Shown piece by piece: positions 1-5,481 of a stretch of DNA of 6,949 nt. The notes under the pieces were generated by a model. That model saw nothing but the letters and a program-made list of their open reading frames with translations, searched no databases and was not told the origin of the DNA. The stretch is taken from the NCBI GenBank assembly GCA_023386255.1, contig JAEWKB010000216.1, forward strand, positions 1 to 6,949. Reading direction: 5' to 3'. The translations under genes were made by a program, and so were the position numbers. The DNA comes from Bacteroidota bacterium (GTDB lineage Bacteria; Bacteroidota; Bacteroidia; Flavobacteriales; Flavobacteriaceae). The stretch's first letter is position 1. Each line of letters opens with the position of its first letter.

Positions 1-1
1 G

Positions 2-424
2 TTAAAACAATTGGACCAGTCGCTGCATAAACTAGGTTTTGAGCTTATTGAAGATCGCAAGAGCCGTATTATTGAGCAGATAAAAAATGAAATAGTTTAC
101 CTGGTACACCATTCCGGTGAAGTTCTCAATACCAACCTTTCTGCCTGGCTGGCTGACAAGCTTCATTACGACTATACTTACCTTAGCAACCTTTTTAGTG
201 AGGTTGAAGGCACTACAATAGAAAAGTACTACATTGCCCAGCGTATTGAAAAAGTAAAGGAGCTGCTTGTTTACGATGAGCTTACCTTATCTGAAATTGC
301 AGATTCCCTTGGCTACAGCAGCACGGCCTACCTTTCCAGCCAGTTTAAAAAAGTGACAGGCCTTACCCCTACTTTCTACAAATCGGTTAAAGAAACCAAA
401 CGGCGCAACATAGACGAACTGTAA
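2..424 (+). CDS. AraC-family transcriptional regulator, 3' part (5' end outside window)
   Basis: DNA-binding regulator; 140 residues are visible and the frame is open to the left edge, so the true start lies upstream. An in-frame TTG at 11 is not a convincing start. The C-terminal AraC/XylS domain is complete. A first helix-turn-helix lies around fragment residues 45-68 (LSAWLADKL then YLSNLFSEVEG). A second lies around 93-120 (LTLSEIADSLGYSS) and ends in the family signature SSQFKKVTGLTPTFYK. The visible N-terminal piece, with LGFELIED at residues 11-18, resembles the last strand of an HMA-like ferredoxin fold. I recall flavobacterial proteins of about 190 residues that place such a metal-binding fold before this same HTH, often near copper ATPases. 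That is inference here, because the CxxC part would be outside the window. It lies 138 bp before an HMA-domain membrane protein on the same strand, which fits a metal-responsive regulator. The AraC family call is firm; the ligand is unknown. Confidence 0.9.
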   Translation, partial: LKQLDQSLHKLGFELIEDRKSRIIEQIKNEIVYLVHHSGEVLNTNLSAWLADKLHYDYTYLSNLFSEVEGTTIEKYYIAQRIEKVKELLVYDELTLSEIADSLGYSSTAYLSSQFKKVTGLTPTFYKSVKETKRRNIDEL

Positions 425-455
425 AAGTTAAAAGCTTTTCCAAAGATTGTATAAA

Positions 456-475
456 ACAATATCTTAAGGTATTGT
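456..475. promoter_or_regulatory. 20-bp near-perfect dyad, candidate operator
   Basis: The two arms ACAATATCTT and AAGGTATTGT are reverse complements at 9 of 10 pairs, with no spacer; only the T/G pair at 462/469 fails. A further ATTGT at 446-450 makes a second, looser inverted pair with the left arm (ATTGT-N5-ACAAT, 446-460). The dyad sits in the 138-bp gap between the regulator and the HMA-MauE gene. No T-tract follows it, so an intrinsic terminator is unlikely; a binding site for a dimeric regulator is the simplest reading. A weak -7-like GAAATTTG (477-484, one mismatch to TAnnTTTG) follows directly, which would place the dyad in the promoter spacer. No TTG is found at the expected -33 distance. 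The symmetry is seen; the function is inferred. Confidence 0.5.
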
Positions 476-501
476 CGAAATTTGTGATTAGTAAAAAGTA
501 A

Positions 502-529
502 TTAGCCATAAGGCAAAAACTCTGGCTAA
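502..529 (+). repeat. Inverted repeat in the leader of the HMA-MauE gene
   Basis: TTAGCCA (502-508) and TGGCTAA (523-529) are perfect 7-bp inverted repeats separated by 14 bases. They end 33 bases before the ATG at 563. In RNA they could form a hairpin in the 5' leader; in DNA they could be a second regulator site distinct from the dyad at 456-475. No T-run follows, so it is not a typical terminator. A 7-bp match over this distance can arise by chance. Confidence 0.35.
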
Positions 530-562
530 CCTGAAACCTTAAACTTTAAACAAAATCAACAA

Positions 563-1348
563 ATGACACATACCTATAAAATATCCGGGATGACGTGCGA
601 CGGCTGCGTTGCAAAAGTAAGCCACCTTTTAAAGCAGTTACCTGATGTAACCGATGTAGCTATAGACCTGGAAGCCGGTGAGGCGGAAATTTCTATGGCA
701 AAACATGTTAATACCGCAACGTTACAGCATGCGCTGAAGGAATATCCAAAGTATCAATTGTCAGAAACAGTACACAAGCATCACAAGCCTATAAATGAGT
801 TTGGCGACAAGTCCAACATTTTTAGCGGTAGTAAAGGTGACTTAACTGAGGCTGAAGAGCAAAAGAGCTGGCTGCAAACGTATAAGCCTATTCTGCTTAT
901 TGCAGGCTACATTACAGTGGTATCTTCCATAGCTGCCGCGTCAGGAGACGGCTTCAGCGGCATGATGTTCATGCGTGTTTTCATGAGCGGTTTCTTCCTT
1001 ACCTTCTCATTCTTTAAAATGCTTGACCTGCGTGGTTTTGCCGACAGTTATGCCATGTATGATGTTGTAGCCATGAAGTTTAAAGGCTGGGGCTACATTT
1101 ACGCGTTCCTGGAACTGGCACTGGGCATTGCCTTTGCTGTAAATTTTGAACCTGTGGCAACCAATGCATTTACAGCAGTACTAATGTCCGTAAGCCTTGT
1201 TGGGGTGCTGCAAAGCGTACTAAACAAGAAGAAGATACGCTGTGCCTGCCTTGGTGCTGTATTTAACCTGCCCATGAGCACCGTAACCATTATTGAAGAC
1301 GGATTGATGATATTAATGAGTGCAGCGATGCTGGTCATGTATTTATAA
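563..1348 (+). CDS. HMA domain fused to MauE/DoxX-like membrane domain (MerTP-like heavy-metal protein)
   Basis: 261 residues, probably an inner-membrane metal-trafficking protein. Residues 1-65 are a heavy-metal-associated ferredoxin-like domain with the metal-binding motif GMTCDGC (Cys12, Cys15). Next come a His-rich patch (His71, His73, His74) and a charged linker to about residue 100. The rest is a MauE/DoxX-like domain with probable membrane segments near 107-126, 133-153, 176-194, 200-221 and 241-261. A Cys-x-Cys (Cys227, Cys229) lies in [12 protein letters not shown] after the fourth segment, and Met134, 135, 137 and 141 cluster in the second. The layout recalls mercury uptake, where the HMA protein MerP passes metal to cysteines of the membrane protein MerT, here joined in one chain. 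Transfer from the CxxC to the CxC is inference. MauE relatives also take part in thiol redox, so a redox role is possible. The ATG at 563 has an A-rich leader and no Shine-Dalgarno, normal for Bacteroidota. Domain call firm; metal and direction of transport unknown. Confidence 0.85.
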   Translation: MTHTYKISGMTCDGCVAKVSHLLKQLPDVTDVAIDLEAGEAEISMAKHVNTATLQHALKEYPKYQLSETVHKHHKPINEFGDKSNIFSGSKGDLTEAEEQKSWLQTYKPILLIAGYITVVSSIAAASGDGFSGMMFMRVFMSGFFLTFSFFKMLDLRGFADSYAMYDVVAMKFKGWGYIYAFLELALGIAFAVNFEPVATNAFTAVLMSVSLVGVLQSVLNKKKIRCACLGAVFNLPMSTVTIIEDGLMILMSAAMLVMYL

Positions 1349-1380
1349 CGATTATGTCATATTTAAGCCAGATATTTTCT

Positions 1381-1388
1381 TACTTTTG
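1381..1388 (+). promoter_or_regulatory. Bacteroidota-type -7 promoter element of tpx
   Basis: TACTTTTG matches the flavobacterial -7 consensus TAnnTTTG at every fixed position. It ends 21 bases before the tpx ATG at 1410 and lies in the 61-bp gap after the HMA-MauE gene, so tpx probably has its own promoter. No exact TTG sits 17-23 bases upstream; only weak T-rich or ATG-like matches occur around 1352-1365. The -33 element is therefore degenerate. Confidence 0.55.
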
Positions 1389-1409
1389 CCGGTAAACAAA
1401 AGAATTAAA

Positions 1410-1907
1410 ATGGCTGATATAACATTAAAAGGAAATGCTGTGAAAACCGTAGGCAATCTACCTCAAAACAGTACACCTGCGCCTGATTTTACACTTGTAA
1501 AAACTGACCTTACAACAACTACATTATCTGATTTTAAAGGTAGTAAACTGGTGCTTAATATATTCCCGAGCGTTGATACCGGTACCTGCGCCGCATCAGT
1601 GAGGAAATTCAATGAGAAAGCCAGCGGGCTTGATAATACCAAAGTATTATGCATATCGCGCGACCTGCCTTTTGCACAGGCGCGTTTTTGCGGTGCCGAA
1701 GGCCTGGATAATGTGGTATCATTGTCTGACTTTAAAGACGGAAGCTTTGGTAAAAGCTACGGCCTTACTATTGAGAATGGCCCGCTTGCAGGGCTACACT
1801 CACGCGCAGTGGTGGTTATAGATGAAGAAGGCATAGTAAAGTATTCAGAGCAGGTTGCTGAAATTGCAGACGAGCCTGATTATGATGCTGCACTTGCAGC
1901 GCTTTAA
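1410..1907 (+). CDS. tpx: Thiol peroxidase Tpx (atypical 2-Cys peroxiredoxin)
   Basis: 165 residues, against 168 for E. coli Tpx. It reduces hydrogen peroxide and alkyl, including lipid, hydroperoxides, and is recycled by thioredoxin. The peroxidatic Cys60 sits in FPSVDTGTC with the active-site Pro53 and Thr57. Resolving Cys94 lies in [16 protein letters not shown], and the conserved Arg132 is in HSRAVVVID. The Cys60-Cys94 spacing matches the E. coli pair. A third cysteine, Cys81, is also present. The frame is open upstream to 1320, but that extension would overlap the HMA-MauE gene, is rich in Cys/Trp/Lys and has no family counterpart. The ATG at 1410, which gives MADITLKGN as is usual for Tpx, was chosen. 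It has its own likely promoter at 1381-1388, and dgkA follows 9 bp downstream, so the two probably share a transcript. E. coli Tpx is periplasmic, but I see no signal peptide here, so this one is presumably cytoplasmic. Confidence 0.96.
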   Translation: MADITLKGNAVKTVGNLPQNSTPAPDFTLVKTDLTTTTLSDFKGSKLVLNIFPSVDTGTCAASVRKFNEKASGLDNTKVLCISRDLPFAQARFCGAEGLDNVVSLSDFKDGSFGKSYGLTIENGPLAGLHSRAVVVIDEEGIVKYSEQVAEIADEPDYDAALAAL

Positions 1908-1916
1908 TCTGTTTTG

Positions 1917-2285
1917 ATGAAAGACCACAGGTTTATAAAAGGCAGGCTTAAAAGCTTTAAATATGCCGCAAATGGTGCATTTAAACTGGTAACAACCGAA
2001 CATAGTGTTATGGTGCAGTTCCTACTGGGAGTGCTGGTAACCATAGCAGGCTTTTGTTTTAATATTTCTTCTACCGAGTGGATGCTGCAGACACTTGCCA
2101 TAGGGGTGGTGCTGGGAATTGAAGGCGTAAACACTGCTATTGAAAAAGTAGCCGATTTTATACATCCCGATTACCATGAGCGTATAGGCTTTATTAAAGA
2201 TATAGCCGCTGGTGCTGTTTTCTTTGCGGCGCTTGCGGCATTAGCTGTTGGTGGGCTTATTTATTGTCCTAAAATTTTCGGCTGA
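1917..2285 (+). CDS. dgkA: DgkA-type lipid kinase (diacylglycerol or undecaprenol kinase family)
   Basis: 122-residue integral membrane kinase, the same length as E. coli DgkA, that phosphorylates a membrane lipid alcohol with ATP. In proteobacteria the substrate is diacylglycerol; many relatives elsewhere use undecaprenol, feeding the carrier lipid for cell-wall synthesis. The sequence does not settle which applies. An amphipathic N-terminus (1-28, with Glu28) is followed by probable membrane helices near 31-50, 54-72 and 96-116. The signature is GIEGVNTAIEKVADF with catalytic Glu69 and Asn72 and metal-binding Glu76; then come the conserved Asp80, YHE and KD (Lys94, Asp95). The ATG at 1917 was taken; a TTG directly before it would add only one residue. 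It starts 9 bp after tpx, and ftsK starts 44 bp after its stop. Family assignment is firm; substrate is open. Confidence 0.92.
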   Translation: MKDHRFIKGRLKSFKYAANGAFKLVTTEHSVMVQFLLGVLVTIAGFCFNISSTEWMLQTLAIGVVLGIEGVNTAIEKVADFIHPDYHERIGFIKDIAAGAVFFAALAALAVGGLIYCPKIFG

Positions 2286-2300
2286 TTTACCAATTATTGA

Positions 2301-2308
2301 TATTTTTA
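2301..2308 (+). promoter_or_regulatory. Possible -7 element ahead of ftsK
   Basis: TATTTTTA matches TAnnTTTG except for the last base. It ends 21 bases before the ftsK ATG, exactly the spacing of the tpx element to its own ATG. No TTG lies at the -33 distance. It could be the start of a separate ftsK-lolA-lptFG transcript, but in such AT-rich sequence the match is weak. Confidence 0.3.
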
Positions 2309-2329
2309 CAAACGCGCAAAAAATGGATA

Positions 2330-4834
2330 ATGGCAAAAAGCACTAAAAAAGAAAACCCAGGCAAAACAGCAACACCGTCGGCTGAAAAAAAGAAGTTAAG
2401 ATTTACCCGCCAGCATAAAGTACTGCTCGGGGTACTTTTCTTTTTGTTTTCTATAGCATTACTGCTGTCTTTTATCTCCTATTTTTTATATGGCGATTTT
2501 GACCAGAGCGGGCTTAATGCTTTTAGTAACCGTAAAGAAACGGTTCATAACTGGCTTGGCAAGTTTGGTGCCTTTCTCGCCGATCTGTTTCTGTATCGTG
2601 GCTTTGGTGTGGCATCATTTATCCTTATCCGCTTTTTCTTTTTAACAGGCGCCCACCTGGTGCTTGACCTTCCGCTTAAAAAACTTAAAAAAATACTGTT
2701 CTGGGACCTGTTCCTTACCATCATAGTTTCTGTTGCTTTTGGTTTCTTCAATGCTTACCTGCCTGAATTAGGAGGAGTTATAGGTTACGAGATGAACTTG
2801 TTTATGCAGGATTACCTGGGTAAAACAGGCACCGGCCTTGTACTGGTATTTGCGCTGTTCATTTTCCTTATCTTTAAAGTAAAAATATCGCCGGATGCGC
2901 TGAAGAATTTCTTTGAGAGAAAACAAGAAGAAGAAATTGAAGAAAAACCTGATACTAAAACAGATATTTCTAACGCTGCTGTAGTTGCGCCCGTGGCTGC
3001 TCCTGCCATTGAAAATGCTTTTGAAGATGACGAAGATGATGAGTTGGAAAATATTCAGCTTAAGCCAACGCCTGCCCCTCCTGCCCCGCCCTCTCAGTTT
3101 GAAATTAACCGTGAGACCCTAAAACCTACCATAGAGCACGCATCGGAAATAAACCTTGAGCCAACTACACGATATATCCAGCCTGAGCCGGTTGTTACCA
3201 CTCCCGCTGCAAAAGCAGGCGAGATCATTGAAACTGATGATGAGACGTTTGTTATAGAAAAGGCTGAGGAGGAAGACATTGTTGAAGAAAACCTTGCTGC
3301 AAGGCTTGTACAGGACTTTGGTGAATTTGACCCTACCCTGGAGCTCTCTAACTATCAGTTCCCTTCTATCGAGTTACTTAAGGAATATTCCGCCGGGGGT
3401 ATTACCATAAACCAGGCAGAGCTTGAGGAAAACAAGAACCGTATTGTAGAAACGCTTCGTAACTATAAAATCGATATTGCCCAGATTAAAGCCACTGTAG
3501 GCCCCAGCGTAACGTTATATGAAATTGTACCGGAAGCCGGTATACGGATCTCTAAGATAAAAAGCCTTGAAGATGATATTGCGCTTTCACTTTCAGCCTT
3601 GGGGATACGTATCATCGCCCCAATTCCGGGTAAGGGTACCATAGGTATTGAGGTGCCGAACCAAAATCCTACCATGGTGTCGATGAAGAGCGTTATAGCT
3701 TCACCTAAATTCCAGTCGGCCGAAATGGAACTGCCCATTGCTTTGGGCAAAACCATTTCAAACGAAACTTTTGTGGTAGACCTTGCCAAGATGCCCCACC
3801 TGCTTATGGCCGGTGCTACAGGACAGGGTAAATCGGTAGGGTTAAACGCTGTACTTACTTCACTGTTATATAAAAAGCATCCTGCTGAAGTAAAATTTGT
3901 ATTGGTAGACCCTAAGAAGGTGGAACTCACGCTGTTCAACAAAATTGAAAGGCATTACTTAGCCAAGCTTCCTGATGCCGGGGATGCCATCATAACCGAT
4001 AACAGCAAAGTAATTAATACACTGAACTCGCTTTGCGTGGAAATGGATAACCGATACAGCCTTCTTAAAGATGCTATGGTAAGGAACATTAAGGAATACA
4101 ACGAGAAGTTTAAGCAAAGGAGGCTTAACCCGGAGAACGGGCACCGTTTCCTTCCTTACATTGTACTGGTGGTTGATGAATTTGCCGACCTTATCATGAC
4201 CGCAGGTAAAGAGGTAGAAACCCCAATTGCAAGGCTCGCGCAGCTGGCAAGGGCCATTGGTATCCACCTTATAATTGCAACACAAAGGCCTTCAGTTAAT
4301 GTAATTACCGGTATCATAAAAGCAAACTTCCCCGCAAGAATTGCCTTCCGCGTAACATCTAAAATTGATTCGCGCACTATCCTTGACAGCCAGGGCGCTG
4401 ACCAGCTTATAGGCCGTGGTGACCTTCTGTACACTCAGGGTAACGACCTTGTGAGGGTGCAGTGTGCCTTTGTTGACACACCTGAAGTCGAAAAAATTAC
4501 TGAATTCATAGGTTCACAAAAAGCTTATCCTGACGCTTACCTGCTTCCTGAATATTATGGAGAGGAAAGTGGCATTAATCTTGATATGGATATATCCGAA
4601 AGAGATTCGATGTTCAGGGAAGCCGCAGAAGTTATTGTAACGGCTCAGCAGGGTTCGGCCTCATTGTTGCAACGCAAGCTTAAGCTTGGCTACAACCGTG
4701 CAGGCAGGCTTATAGACCAGCTTGAAGCCGCCGGTATAGTAGGCCCCTTTGAAGGGAGTAAAGCCCGTAATGTATTAATACCTGATCTTGTTTCTCTTGA
4801 ACAATTTTTTAAGAATGAAGAAAACAATTTTTAG
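2330..4834 (+). CDS. ftsK: DNA translocase FtsK/SpoIIIE family
   Basis: 834 residues. FtsK is a septum-anchored hexameric ATPase that pumps chromosomal DNA during division and brings terminus regions together for XerCD dimer resolution. A basic N-terminus is followed by four probable membrane segments near 30-54, 92-115, 122-142 and 166-186. A low-complexity linker (about 197-335) is rich in Glu, Asp, Pro and Ala, with EDDEDDELE and a PAPPAPP stretch. The motor covers about 345-730: Walker A GATGQGKS (495-502), VLVDPKKVEL (524-533), Walker B IVLVVDE (611-617) and TQRPSVNVITG (651-661). The C-terminal winged-helix gamma domain (about 756-818) ends in LEAAGIVGPFEGSKAR, the part that reads DNA polarity sequences in studied FtsK. 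The ATG at 2330 gives MAKSTKKEN; the frame is open from a TTG at 2297, but that extension is unlikely. The linker is much shorter than the roughly 600 residues of E. coli FtsK, as in other Bacteroidota. The stop codon is overlapped or abutted by lolA. Confidence 0.97.
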   Translation: MAKSTKKENPGKTATPSAEKKKLRFTRQHKVLLGVLFFLFSIALLLSFISYFLYGDFDQSGLNAFSNRKETVHNWLGKFGAFLADLFLYRGFGVASFILIRFFFLTGAHLVLDLPLKKLKKILFWDLFLTIIVSVAFGFFNAYLPELGGVIGYEMNLFMQDYLGKTGTGLVLVFALFIFLIFKVKISPDALKNFFERKQEEEIEEKPDTKTDISNAAVVAPVAAPAIENAFEDDEDDELENIQLKPTPAPPAPPSQFEINRETLKPTIEHASEINLEPTTRYIQPEPVVTTPAAKAGEIIETDDETFVIEKAEEEDIVEENLAARLVQDFGEFDPTLELSNYQFPSIELLKEYSAGGITINQAELEENKNRIVETLRNYKIDIAQIKATVGPSVTLYEIVPEAGIRISKIKSLEDDIALSLSALGIRIIAPIPGKGTIGIEVPNQNPTMVSMKSVIASPKFQSAEMELPIALGKTISNETFVVDLAKMPHLLMAGATGQGKSVGLNAVLTSLLYKKHPAEVKFVLVDPKKVELTLFNKIERHYLAKLPDAGDAIITDNSKVINTLNSLCVEMDNRYSLLKDAMVRNIKEYNEKFKQRRLNPENGHRFLPYIVLVVDEFADLIMTAGKEVETPIARLAQLARAIGIHLIIATQRPSVNVITGIIKANFPARIAFRVTSKIDSRTILDSQGADQLIGRGDLLYTQGNDLVRVQCAFVDTPEVEKITEFIGSQKAYPDAYLLPEYYGEESGINLDMDISERDSMFREAAEVIVTAQQGSASLLQRKLKLGYNRAGRLIDQLEAAGIVGPFEGSKARNVLIPDLVSLEQFFKNEENNF

Positions 4835-5474
4835 CATGTATAACATTTTACGGGTTATAGCAGTTTTTTTATTTACAATATCCATGAGCGCGCAGGATTC
4901 GCAAAAAGCGAAGAACCTGCTAGACCAGGTTTCGGGGCGTATAAAAAGCTACCAGAACATAGTTATTGATTTTCGTTATTCTGTTAGTAATCCTAAAGAG
5001 AATGTAAACCAGGAAAGCAAAGGCAACGTAGCTTTTAAAGGAAATATGTATGTGCTTAACATAATGGGGGTAACACGTATTTTTGATGGCAAAAAAGTGT
5101 ACAACATTGTTCCTGAAGACGAAGAGATAACCATATCTACCCATGATAAGAGTGACGGGCTTACACCTTCTAAAATGCTTACATTCTTTAATACAGGTTA
5201 TAAATACTCGTGGGATATACTTCAGAACATAAAGGGCAGAAAGATACAGTACATAAAACTAAACCCTTTAAATGCAAAAGACCATACTAAAGAAGTGCTC
5301 ATTGGCATAGATGTACAGACCAAGAACATCTATAACTTCATTAAAACCGAAAAGGACGGTACCCGTATAACCATAACCATAAATTCTTTTAAAACAAACC
5401 AGCCTTTGTCAAAAAATCACTTTACCTTTACCGAAAGTAAATATCCTAATTATTACATCAATAGATTAGACTGA
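4815..5474 (+). CDS. lolA: LolA-type outer-membrane lipoprotein carrier
   Basis: 219 residues from the chosen ATG. LolA proteins are periplasmic carriers that take lipoproteins released by LolCDE and bring them to the outer membrane. The N-terminus is a signal peptide (basic MKK, hydrophobic ILRVIAVFLFTI, likely cleavage by signal peptidase I after SMSA near residue 26). The mature part has no cysteine, so it is soluble rather than lipid-anchored. It shows the LolA beta-barrel pattern: an early helix (QKAKNLLDQVSGRIKSYQNI), IDFRYSV, KGNMYVLNIMGVTRIFDGKKVYNIVPEDEE, and the later strands KGRKIQYIKLNP, VQTKNIYNF and ITITINSFKTNQPLS. From 4815 the gene overlaps ftsK by 20 bases. A second in-frame ATG at 4836 starts one base after the ftsK stop, gives 212 residues and still leaves a usable signal peptide, so the start is uncertain. 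The next gene starts 7 bp downstream. Either start implies transcription, and perhaps translational coupling, with ftsK. Confidence 0.9.
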   Translation: MKKTIFSMYNILRVIAVFLFTISMSAQDSQKAKNLLDQVSGRIKSYQNIVIDFRYSVSNPKENVNQESKGNVAFKGNMYVLNIMGVTRIFDGKKVYNIVPEDEEITISTHDKSDGLTPSKMLTFFNTGYKYSWDILQNIKGRKIQYIKLNPLNAKDHTKEVLIGIDVQTKNIYNFIKTEKDGTRITITINSFKTNQPLSKNHFTFTESKYPNYYINRLD

Positions 5475-5481
5475 TTTTCCG

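Noticed and set aside
423..439. Possible terminator AAAAG-loop-CTTTT (with the palindrome AAAAGCTTTT at 430-439) after the regulator stop
   Set aside because: The stem is short and nearly all A-T, and no T-tract follows (CCAAAG comes next), so it is unlikely to end transcription.
1320..1409. In-frame 5' extension of tpx by 30 codons
   Set aside because: It overlaps the end of the HMA-MauE gene, has no Tpx-like sequence, and would place the perfect -7 element inside the coding region. The ATG at 1410 gives the normal family length and N-terminus.
1612..1821. 69-codon + strand frame inside tpx
   Set aside because: It is a shifted frame within a conserved peroxidase gene; the protein is Trp/Arg/Leu-rich with no family resemblance.
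2297..2329. TTG-started extension of ftsK by 11 codons
   Set aside because: It would cover the possible promoter element and leader. The ATG at 2330 gives a typical basic FtsK N-terminus.
3463..3942. 159-codon open frame on the minus strand inside ftsK
   Set aside because: It lies opposite the conserved motor domain of ftsK, contains no recognisable domain, and its Ser/Ile-rich composition is that expected of antisense to a coding frame.
5360..5382. Short ATAACC-type tandem repetition near the end of lolA
   Set aside because: It is about two to three imperfect units that encode the strand residues ITITIN; this is explained by codon choice in a beta-strand.
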